The translations under genes were made by a program, and so were the position numbers. From the NCBI GenBank assembly GCA_036362985.1, contig JAYGXS010000006.1, forward strand, positions 14,907,645 through 14,971,644: 64,000 bases of DNA, read 5' to 3'. Each line of letters opens with the position of its first letter. Positions within the stretch are counted from its first letter, which is position 1. Below, piece after piece: positions 24,601-36,600 of this stretch. The stretch is from Ligula intestinalis (taxonomy: Eukaryota > Platyhelminthes > Cestoda > Diphyllobothriidea > Diphyllobothriidae). The notes beneath the pieces were generated by a model that saw only the letters and a list, made by a program, of their open reading frames with translations, did no database searches and was not told where the DNA came from.

Positions 24601-27600
24601 GTTAGCCTAGCTTGACTTCCTGAAAGTTAGATGACTTACAAATACGCAGGGCACATATTAAACACTCAATTCACGGTTAACTATGCACCACATAGGCATA
24701 ATTGAAAAGATAATTTTTCTGATCCAGAATTACTTCAATCCCTTTCTTTAAAAGTGATTCACAAGATTGATCAAACATGTATCAATGGGATAACGCCATT
24801 ACGCAACTGGCCCTGATCTAAAAATTTAATACCTAGCATTCCGCAGCGCAAAGTTTTATTTTATGAAATGTGATAAGAAGCCGTGGTTTTAAATGATTTT
24901 CGATAAAAAATTTCTATCCGAGAATATTTAAACCAAAAAACGTTTTTTGCAAGACGCTGAAAACTTAGTGGCGTTTACTTCATATTTACTGGGCACGTCT
25001 AGCTGAGTTTGACCGAAACCTCAAATATGTCTTTACTCAATAGAATAGCCCTGACAGTATCAACGAATTTTTTATGCAATGCAATGTTTCACTTAGCTAT
25101 CGAATGTTCTATCCAGTACAAGTACAACACCTAAGCAGTAAGTGTACTCGGATCATTAAAATCATCAGGTCAAGTCCAAATTACAGGTAAAAAGCAGAAG
25201 GCACCATAATGAGTACTTTATTGTGCACAGAACCCGGAGTGGCAGTCAGGGTTCGTGTTGACTGCGTCCATTCAGGCCTTAGAGCGAGTGAGACAATGAC
25301 CGCAGCTGCTTTGAAATGATTGTGGAGCCATTCCCAGGGATGTCTTATTGGTGCACCGCATTAACCGATGGGATCTCGTGTATGGCGGCCCATGCCACGT
25401 CGGCCGAGGGGAGGGGGGCATATTCAAGTGACCCTTGGCAGCCGCGACTATCTGTACACGCGTGTGTGCGCGAGTGGAAGTCGGTCAAGAGTTTGCAGGT
25501 CAGCAAGTCGGAAAGCGCTCTATGCAAAGTTGCAGGACGTCGAGGCAGTGGATAATGTCGCTATGCTACTGCACACCTAGGACAATTAACGGTCCCCCCC
25601 CTATCGAGGATATTTGGCCGTTTGTGCGCTAATTGCTTGAAGGCCGGCGTACTGGTCGTGACTTGCTGAATTTTCCGCGCGCGTGGTGCGATTGAGAATG
25701 ATGACTGCTCGGCCATCTGGCGCCCTGACTCTGGCGTCAGACAACGCGTTCGCCTGTGCGGTCCGAGAGTGGGGAATTGCTTTGGTCCATTGTCGTGAGA
25801 AGAGGCAACCGTATGACGCGCGGGCTACTTGAGACACGTTTCACAGCCTCCCACTTTATAAACAATCGCAATTATCTGTCCAAGCCATATTCACTGCTGA
25901 GGCTGAATTTGGCGAAAGCCAGACGTCACTCCGGGAACACACAGACCAACGTGTCGTCTGACACCAGTGCCGGGAGACAGATGGCTAAGTAATCATCACA
26001 CTCACTCCTTGTCCCAGCGCTTATATCGGCTTCTTTCTCAATTACTTCCTGGGACTTGCATTTTCGCATGTATTGGCAGGTAATCACCAATTCAATGACC
26101 TTTCACCAGGATTAATTTATGAGGAGGCTAGGTGTAAAAATGCAGGCTTACGCCTTTGGCTACGGTTCTCCTATTTATTACAAGGGCGTCCAGTTTGCCG
26201 GCGTATATTCGTGGATAACACCGTCACTGTGTAACCTGAGCAAACAAATTGAATTGCTTCCTTTATTCCGCTTACAAAAATGTGACTTTGCCAACATGAA
26301 CAGACGACTAAGAGCCAAACAAACGCATTCATAAAATACTTTCGTCGGATGCCGCGTTCATTAATCATGATAAACTAACATCAATCATGAATTGAGCCTG
26401 ATCAGGTTCCCTCAGTCAAGCACATTTTCATTTAAAGGCGTGAGGTCTAGCAGCAGCATTAAAGTATAACAGTCGGAATTTTAGGAGAGTCAGAAGAATT
26501 ATAACTGACAAATGTATTTCGGAATGCATATTTTCAGGAAAACGAAAGTAATACACCGCATTCTACACAGAAAAGTTGAAGAGCTGTATGGGATGCTAGT
26601 AATTACCTGAGTAAAAAAAACAGAGAATAGTCATACATTTCAGTCAGGCTACAAAACCCAGTTGAAGACTGTACGTAATTGAAATCATTCATGATACTCG
26701 GAAGCCACTCAGTAGATAGCCCCCGTTGTCAGGTAACGTCGAGCGTTAACACATAATAGCCGACTTTTAAACATTAAAATAACGCTTATTTATATTCAAA
26801 CACTTTTGATTATGCGATGTATCGACAAGGACATGACCGATCATGATGTTTACCTGTTTATTCTCTGATAATATTTTCGGAAGGGGAGTTTACGCAACAA
26901 TCGCCTTAGGTTAACCTAAATCAGTCATATGTGTTAAGCTGCACAGAACAAACGCAAATCTTAAAAACACCCTCAAATGGAAAGCATTACTAATGTACAC
27001 ATTGAATGTTGATAAGCAAGGAAGCTACTACGATGCCCCTTCGTAGGCGACAAAATCTTGGTCTTCGGAAGACAGTTCTCCCGCCATTCATTAACGTAGT
27101 TGCAGAGGTTTCCGTAAAAGCATTAAACTTGCATAAAAGACCAAAAAATATTTTTGTGTGGAACAAACAATTTGTAGTCCTTATCGTATGCTTGAAATCT
27201 AGACCTTGATTTAAGGAAGTTTATTGGACGTTAAGATAGTGTCTTATTCTGTATTAAATCTGCAAATTTGCGACTACACACCCACTGATGCAGTTTGTAA
27301 TGCGATCTGAAATGATGCCAACGGTTAATGTGCCCCAAAAAACTCGTGCACGAAAACATAAAACATAACTGGGAGAGTGACTGAAAGCCATATAAAAAAG
27401 AGAAAATGCAGGTAAGACTTGAAAGCACAGAGAATCTAAAAAATGTTTCGGTGAAAGTTAAATGGGTTGTCCCTAGCGCCAGAATTCTGTCTAATGGGAG
27501 CGGTGGTATAAGGTTCGTTTTAAGTTTGTTATTTGGCTTATTAGTTTAAGTTTTGCTGTAGTTTATTTAGTTTTTAGGTTGATTGGTTTGGTATATAGCA

Positions 27601-30600
27601 GTTACTCGAGTTTGTTTATTTAACATTGGCGGCCTCTTACTAAATTAAGTTGTAAGCTAACCTGAACTCAAACTATAACTCAGCCACTATATCAAAAATC
27701 AACTAAGGGGTATATAAGGCTGGCGACCAGCTTAGTTTTTACCAACTTGTACTATTGATTTCCTTTTCTACTCAAATAGTAAATGTTTTTTTATGTAACT
27801 AGAATGAAAAGGGTTGCAAGCCAGGTCAAAGACAACATCCACTCATGTCAATGGTCCTTTAAATTGAGCATTAATGTTGAAAAGCGATGTGCGTGTGAAT
27901 CGAACGGAATTCCAATTCCATTATCGTTTCAGAATAGGTTAACTGTTTGTTGATAGTCGGCATCATTATAGCCGGGTGAACTACTATTTCCATTCCTGCA
28001 TGCGTGCCAGATGATTGTAGAATACACGGGTAATGAATCCTTGCAAAATCATGACTCATAGACGCTTTTTTATTTTTAAACGGTTTGCGTCATACATTCT
28101 GTCAAAACCGACTGAATAATGCTTTCCGTCCTATCCCTCTCTTCCATATCAGGCATATATGCGGGGGAGTACAAAAACGGCATTCGGGAGGGCCTGGGTG
28201 TGCGAAAATCCATTCCTTATGGTGAGGTCCTCAGCTACTATCCCGAGGCTCAGTCAGCGGCCAATTCTTCAAAACTTGCTGAACTCAAAAAGCGCGGCAA
28301 GATCCCCTCTAAGTCACCAGACCTACGTCATCGACCTAGTCTTAATAGCGACCGGTCTGGCGACGTTCCCTGCGACATCGATCCCGACGAGGACCCGGAC
28401 GATATTGACCCCGACGAAATCGATGCGGATGCCATCGTCAAGGTGGACTCCGAGCCCTACACCGCACCGACTTCGCGCTACAACAGCGGTTTGCGGCGGG
28501 ACCGTGACCATGAGATCCGTCTTCTGGCCACGCGATTCAAGTGTGGCTTCGTGCTAACCTCCCGTCGATCAGATCTATTTATCCGACGCGTACGTAAGTT
28601 GCAGTCTCCACGACGGAATCCCTTTGGCTGCCGGCCCGTCAGAGCATCGAGTACACGGCGAACTCGTACACAGTCGCTTTCGGATCTCTTCCAAGCGGAC
28701 GAGTCGTTCCCCTCACAGTGCTCCAGCTTTACCGGCGGCTGCATGAAACCTATTCGCGACTCGACCCACTCTGCTGTCAGTTCCCCAAGCACCCCACGAA
28801 GGAAACAGATTGCCTCCAGTGATATGGTAAGCCACTTGAAGTATTTTTTGAAACCAGAGCTTAGTCGCTATTAGCGTAATACGTTCTGTATGAATTTAAA
28901 CCCACTCCATGATAATCTTTGAAACCGTGCCTTTTCATTTGGAATACTAGGTGTTATACAACCCAAACAGTCCTGCGAATTTAAAACTTCTACGTGTCCC
29001 AACGAGGTGTAAATGTGCTAAATAAGGAGAGAAGGGGAAATTTCTCGGTCCAGCGAATATATGGGTACCTCTTGTAGAACATAAGCTGAATGAAAGTACA
29101 TTGCCCAATCTGCCAATACAAATGCACATGCGAGTCCCAGGAGGTAACTGAGAAGAAGATGTCTCGATCACAGGGACATTTATTTTATTCGCCTGACGTT
29201 TCGAGATCCATCGTGGATTCATCATCAGAGACATAGTTAGAGAGCAGTAGCAGATATATCAGTTCCATGCAAGAAAATCACGGATATGCTAACCGTATCT
29301 GCTACTGATTTCTGTTTATTTCTCTGATGATGAATCCGCGATGGATCTCGAAACGTCAGGCGAATAAAAGTATTGTCCCAGCGATCGAGTCATCTTCTCA
29401 ATTGACTAATCTATGATTGGTCATCTGAGTATTATGCGCGCTGGACAAAAAATTCAAGTTAATTCCAGAGGGGTCTATTTGGCAACCTACGTTTTCGGCA
29501 ATTCATCATCGGTTGGGTACAGTTGAAAGGATAGTGATCATTGTACAGCTGGATAGGGTTATTATCTGTCTTATGATTACAACGCATCGTTTTCACGCCG
29601 CCTGCCTAGCCAGATCGGTATGTAGAAGTCATTGCGCTGATGGAGGAGAACAATTAGGACAGGCTCTGAGTATTGGTCATGGGTGAAGTCAAAAAAATTG
29701 TCTCTTGTACGGAGTGAATAACTGTCATCAGGGTTGCGATGGCAACCTGGCGTCAGCGTCGGCCACTGAACCAATAATGTCCCCACACCTTTCGCAAACA
29801 AACCATGACTCACCCCCTCACATGCCCGTGGTCGAGTCGCCCTGTCGCTTAATCTGTCTAGTGTAACGTCTTTAGTTTCTCACTTCCTTTTATTTTTGTC
29901 AGGTGACGGGCTAGTGTTTCCAGCTCGAAAATTCAAAGATACAGTTTGATTTTTCCAAAGAACCCTTGTCTTCGCAATAGTTCCTGTATAAGCGTCTTGC
30001 AACAAAACAGCAATGGATTCGCTAGCCCTGTAGCTACTGCTTCGACTGTTGCTGGCATCCGTTGGCGTAGGCGCTTGGAAGAGTTGGCTGATGCCCGGTA
30101 GACAACCTGAAAGGTTTCGTTAGGATCGACTCGGTGATTCGTATAAACAAGATATACGAAAATAGAACTGGAGTTCGATCTAGTTTCACCTTTACTTAGC
30201 CAAGTCGGTATGCGTTCACGCACTCTTTTTTTCGAGCGCCTCTTTGCTCGGCTAATATATCCTGCTCCACAGCAGCAGGTGAAAGAATAAATGCACATCG
30301 ATGTGGTCTTCACCGGGAGTCTATTTTTACCTGCCAATCGTAAGAGGAAAGAGTTCGTGAGGAATACACATACGTTTGCCGCGGGGAAAGCGCTTGTGAT
30401 CGCTGTTTCTAGAAGTAGTCTTATCAGCTCGCTTGCTGTATCGCCTAGGAAAGGCAGTCTTATGTACACGTCTTTCTTTTCTGCAATTAAATTAGCAGGC
30501 ATTTTGGTGATTTCGCCGCTATTCCAGATGATTTGTGTGGATTCCTTTAGTAAAACGTGCCTAATTATTGATAGCTTTTTTGTAAAATTGCCTAGAATTT

Positions 30601-33600
30601 GGGAACAGTATACCCAAAGCCTCACCCCAATTGTAATTTTCGCGAACGGAGCAAAAATAGGGAGTTGAAAGTGCTTGTCGGAACAAGGCTATGTGCTATT
30701 TGGAGTTTCGGGTGGTTTAGTTTACTGCCCATTTCCGGAATGCATTGTACAATTCCCACAGATGACTGGCATTTTCCTTCCTTCGGATCGGCCGGTTTCC
30801 CCCTTGCCTCCCCAACTAGCAGCACAGCTGTTAAATTTTAAAGTGCATGGTTTGCAGACTTATGAGAGCTTCAACTGGTCCAAACTTCTTTTGAAGGCGG
30901 TCAATGCTACGAACGATCGTTACATTACATGGGCTCTAGCTGCTAGAAAAATACCTGATTATGTAATTTTATGTAAGCTGACTAGTCTCACTTGGAAACC
31001 GTTTTCAGTGAGATGGGTGGAACGGCCATCCGCGTTTGTTAGCTAGAGTGACCGGGTTCATCGGCCTCTTTCGTGAATCATCATCTTTGAACCCGCGTTT
31101 AGCTGTGCAATCAAATTTGCTCTGAAAGAAGGTACCTTACAGATTGACAGATTCGCATTAGCAACTAGTGGCGCCTGAGAGCACTTTTTCGTGTTGTACC
31201 GTGCGTACTGGAGGACGCTAAAGTTCTGCGTTACGAAGAGCTCTAGGTGGATGATCGTCCGGCGACTCTCTCTGAGTATTGGGTTGCCTAGTAATTACTC
31301 TGAAGTTGGAAGAGCCCGAGTCGGGAAAATTGGTTCATCTAAACAGGTAAAATGCACGCTCCACTCCATACATTTCGTATAAATTTCTTCAAACGTCTTC
31401 CTCGGCAGTATTATTTAGCAAGGTTTTGTCCATAACCAAAATCACGCTGTTATCAAGACTGTCACACTTTATGCCTTAACTACAGCTATCGTAAGTGAAA
31501 AGAGAAACATCTGTCGAGAAAAATCTGTCATGCATGTAAACGTTATTTGTCTCGTATAAAATTCGATCCCGCAAAATAACCTGAACCTCTGGTCTTGCAA
31601 GTCAAGACAAAGTTCCTTGGGGAATTCTCGGAACTAGTCCTCAGGTGTATCACAGTATAAGAGAGCGACTTGTCTACAAAGTTCGGCCACTGTCCTAGGG
31701 TTAGTCTTTCCCAAACAGGCCGAATAATAGATTTTTAAGGGTTCGCGTCAGTCAATCGGAATATTAGGCTATGAGGCGAATGCATCGTTTGGGTAAGCTT
31801 AATTTAGAAGAGAATAACCAAAACAACCCTTACTAAATGAATAACATTAGCAAAACACGGAAATTCCTCCAAAGGGTTTTGTGAAGTTTGTGCTAACAGT
31901 CTAAGCTAACTATAAAATAAGCCCATAGTCATTACTGTAGTCATACGCGCGCACGAGCATATTGTGTTCAGTACGACGGGGATCTAGACGTCCGCCTAAA
32001 CGCGAAAATGTTATTTTTGGCGTGTTCTTCACTGGTCACCTCCTGCATGTGGCAACGTAACTCACTGACTAAAGTAAAAAAATCACTCGATAATCGCGTA
32101 GGCGGGTGGCGTTTTCAACGCCAGTGTGGGTAAGCAAGATAGCCGAGCAATCATCATGCCAGTATCCTCTTAGGCTACGAATGTATCGAAAGCGGAGGCT
32201 ACTTTCACTGAGAGAGGTGCATTCCCGGCCTGCCTTTCCAAGTAACGAATTGGGTGACTTACCTTCAACTTTTCGGAGTCCTGCGGACAAACAGAATTCC
32301 AAAACTCGTGAGCCGTGCCTGACGCTGTACTTGTAAGGGCCGACTGAGGGTCAGTGTAGACCCTATGACTGCCTTCATCGCTCTCCGTTCTAGTTAGCTG
32401 CGAGGATCTGTCGAGGAATTAAGGTAACTGGAGTTAACACTTCTTACTACGAGGAGAGGAAAGAATCATGGGAAGGTCAGAGTAGAATGAACAGCGTATT
32501 ATGTAAAGAAAAATTAGAGAATAGTTAGGAGGAGGTTGTCACTCGGTCTGGAATGGCGTTCGGCAGTGTGGGCTGTGTGAGAGCGCGGGATTGTCATAGT
32601 GGCCAACGATGCTGCCTGCGTTCGCACGCTGCCAGGAAAGATTCAGGTGCGTCCGTCAGCACGGGAATTGTCACGAGGGCCCAGAGCGAGCTTTATGCGA
32701 GTGAGCCTCTGGGCGTTGATTGGCTCGACCAGTCTGAGGTGCACGCGTGCGCCGCAGTCGCGCGAGGGCAAAGGTTATGCGTCGCATGCGGACTTGGCCC
32801 GATGCGTTGGATCGAGCGTTGATGCAGGGATCGGTCCCCGCGACCGGGTGACCGAGATTGCCATCACGTGACCTCGTCTGCGTCTCACTTTAGAAGGTGG
32901 ACTGCGGAGCCACTACATATCTACCCACCAGTAATCCGCAGGTTTCCTTTAATTCACGTGTTACTTTGGGCTTTCGTTATGTGGTGTTAGAAAACCGCAT
33001 GAGCCACGGTCAAATAAATATTGTGGTTTATTAAGTGGTCCTTTGTCCGTGGCTTACCTTGAAAACGCCCCTGCTGTGCGGTCCTCTTCTTAGCACAGAA
33101 CTTTGAATACACAGTGTTCAGTTTGGTCAGCACAAACCATTGCTAGTGGTCTAAAATCCTCACTGTTGTAGTTCGCTCTTGTCTAGTCATTGGTAAATAT
33201 ATTCATTATTTCGACTTATCTGTCTTCACTGCAGCTATTGCCAGGCACTGAATGATTGCCCCCTGTCAATAATGACATCTGATAAACATGAGAGATCCCA
33301 GAGACCCAGATGCGAGACGACGGGGCTGAGATAAATCTGGGAGAACACCGATGCAGTTTATGATAAACTGCCTCTGGCAGCGGGAGACCTGTATTGCGGT
33401 TAGGACGAGTGATACAGAAATGGTTTTCGAGCAGCAGCTGGGACAAATTAAATGCAGTTGTATTGGAATGTAATTTAAAAGACTAACTCGGCGGAGGGAT
33501 ATCCCGGATGAGGACAGTTGTTGTCTGTTCGGTAGCTTGGAACTGCGGCAGCTGAAGAGGGAATTGAAATCAATTGGGAATTCCGCCCTTTGAATGGCAT

Positions 33601-36600
33601 AACAGACGTCAGCTATAGCCAGAGCTAGTGAAACATACGCCAAAGAAAAAGAGAGGGGGAGCAATCACAAATCACAATCAGGGTTGAATCAAAAGTCCAC
33701 AAAGGGATTGTTAGTATTTGACGGCCCTTAACGTACGAGTGGGTGAACAAAAACCTCTTGATCAGTATACCTTATAATTTCCACGGCGGCCGTTCGACAT
33801 ATGTAAGTGAAGATTAAGAAGAAAGGTATAGAAAGCAATCTCTGAACTGCCTAAAGCTTAGTGTTCATTAGTCGACCATCAGCCGCTCAGCTGAATAGAT
33901 CGCTAATCGTGACATTTTAGCTTCCGTTAAGACCGGATGCGATCTAATAGGTGAACAGAATCCGGCGTACGAGAACCAGTTGAAATATGGCGTCAGATGA
34001 GCTTATGGGCTGGGAACCATGCAAACTTACTTTATGCGCCTCTCTAGTTTTTATTTTAAGTTATTGCGTCCAAGTTTTTAAGTTCAAGTCCGGTCTCTAA
34101 TAAGTATAGAGGACAGTCGTATCAAAAATGCGATCGTTGGGGAGTGTCATAACTTTGCTTCGATGGGGGATTCTGTGTAGGACGTCGATAAATCTGCCCT
34201 CGTCGACAGACATGACTGGTACTTCTAGGTGTATTTTGGTAGCGCCACCCAGAAAACCCGAAGCAAGGACTTTGGTAATATAGGAATTTCGGTTCTAGGA
34301 GTTTTATTGGTGATTTAACTACAACTCATATGCGGCTGTTTTCGGAGGCAAACGGCTAAAAAATAACCATATTTTCATTAACTTATTCAAATACAACAAA
34401 ACACGCAAAAATGTGATCGTGCAATTCGAAATATCGGAAATTAGGAGTTGTTAACTAGTGGAAGAATGAAAACAGGGAAGCTTGTTTAAAATTTCCAGTC
34501 GATCTGATCCCAGTTGGTGCTGACCAGGCAAATTATAGGAGAAAGTAAAAGCGGTACATCGCTAAAGTAGACACTTGTGATGGCTGCAAATGAAGATGTG
34601 ATTGATGTTGGTAAAATAGGTTAACTATACCTTGATCTACCATTTAAAAGCCCCTTTGCCTAAACCTAGCCCTAATCATACCTGCTAATCCTAACACAAA
34701 CCTTTAACCCTAAGCCTAACACGTGCTCTAACGGGGGGTGATGGGGAGTGAGCCCCAGGAAAGAGGAGTTAACCTAAGTCTGCCAAAATGGCATTAATAG
34801 GTTTTTCGTAGAAGTAAGTACTAGTTGCGGCCATATATCCAATCTTTACCGTTAAATTCAAACGCACTGGATCACTCAGAAGACAAAGCCACATAAATAT
34901 TTTACTTACAAAGAGAATTGAATCGGCAAAAGATGGCATATTCATGCCAACTTCCATCCACCAGCTGGTCCTTTTTTGGCCACATCAAGGCTGTCTTTCC
35001 AAAGGAACAATTTAACCCCTCAGCCCTTGGAGCGTGCTATTCAGCATCTGCTATTGGGACTCTCCAGAAAACTATACCAGTCAAGAGCAATTTCTGCCTT
35101 TCTATCACTGAACGCTCTTTTTGTGTATTCGAATAGCCCACTGCGATCTTCTTAGTCTCAATCACATTGAACCTATATGTTAACCTGACTGCCTGATCAT
35201 TTAAGAGCATGCTTATAATGCTTTTTGGTAGCTGGAACTGGACCTTGTGTCTGACGATACCGTAGAGGTGTATTCCGGCGAATGGCTATCCGATACTAGA
35301 CACGGCTTCGGTGTCTGCGAACGTACTGACGGTCTGGCTTATTGTGGGCAGTGGTTTAAGAACCAACGTCACGGCCTCGGACAAACCCGCTTCCAGGACG
35401 GAACCTTTGAGCAGGGTCGCTACCATAACGGCAAACTGGTGTTCCTGGCATTGCCAATGGGAAATAAACCTCATCTGGCCCTCTACAACTATCAAATGGT
35501 ACGCCAAATTCATTTGGTCCTGGAGAGGGCGCGGGCCGCAAGTGAGGCTGCTCACAAGAAAGAAATCGAGGCCAGAGAACAGTGAGTTTTAAAACTGACC
35601 ATATTTTTTGTCTGTATACCAGTATACCAGTCAAGCCCACCGCTACCAAAATTGCCGAGGGAACTTTAGGGCAGCGTAGGGATCCCCAAAGCGATAATGT
35701 ACCTATAACTATTTCCATAATACCTTACACTGTAATACTGATAGACAAGTATCAGTGAGTTTGGATATTAGATTACCATATAATGATGTTGATTTACAGG
35801 CATAAGATAACAACTAGCTACCGAAAAATTTGGATACCACTTCGATTGGCGAAATCAAACGTAATAATTTACGATTAAGTGTGCCCGTTTTAGCGAAGAA
35901 TGATCATACGAACAATGTTGGAACTCATTCATTTTCCTACTAGCTAATTTCCAACTTCATCTTGGTAGAACAAATGACTTAAATTAAGCGTGATCCTTCA
36001 AAATAAGCTCGAGTGATTTTATTGAAAACAATGTGAGTAAATGTTCGTTTTTACTACATGAGGTAAAACGAAAATACGTCTTGATGGAAGGAATCATTAT
36101 AATCTGTCACCTGTTATCCTTTGGGTGTTTGTTCATCTGCTATGAGTACTTACAGTGCTGTGCCGAGATACAAACCTTTGATTATTGGGCACAAGGCAAA
36201 GTCCTGTCCTCTGACAGATCTAAACAACGAAGGCTTATCACAGGGGTTAGGTTAATATGTGAAACCCGTGTCACTGTGACCTTCAGGTCCTGTTCGGTAG
36301 GAAATGAGAAGCAGAAAGACGCCAGTTGGAAGGAATAGTTTATTCTATACAGAAGAAGTAGATAAAAGGTGGGAGGACGTTGACTTTCGGACTAGTGCAC
36401 GTCCGACCGTAAGTGTTTCAGCGCAGGAATCGTCACAGGTGTGAGGAGCGGTCTTGGTCTGAGTCATCTTCGAAATGTGATTAGCCAAACGGATTTGGGG
36501 AGACAGGCGTTGGTGTGTCCGCACTTATTAGCCATTGCGAGACGTTGAGCCTTGGCGCATTCTTCGTCACCGTTGACTGTCTGTCCCACGGGTGACCAAG

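Larger units (their letters stand above)
23893..24610 (+). mobile_element. Penelope-like element remnant PLE-d, flanked by inverted motifs
   Basis: The central frame (about 24070-24270) reads HWIDSGYRIGINQAFGVIY and SKFLRQRILVTAEAV, the segment that follows the GIY-YIG core in the PLE-e copy (compare YTNHRVDPNETFQVVYR there). RT and nuclease core are absent. The fragment is bracketed by two hammerhead-like motifs in opposite orientation, minus at 23901-23932 and plus at 24570-24610, sharing GCCTGATGATGAAT. So the ends form inverted repeats about 650 bp apart. Confidence 0.72.
29085..29410. repeat. Palindromic hammerhead-like repeat (copies E and F)
   Basis: 29148-29255 and 29293-29405 are inverted copies of one another, each with AGAAGATG, ATCGC/CTGGGAC-type sequence, ATTCGCCTGACGTTTCGAG and AGCAGTAGCAGATA, around a centre of about 40 bp. 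A TGCGAGTCCCAGGAGGTAACTGAG leader precedes the left arm only. Each arm holds one hammerhead-like core. Confidence 0.75.
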
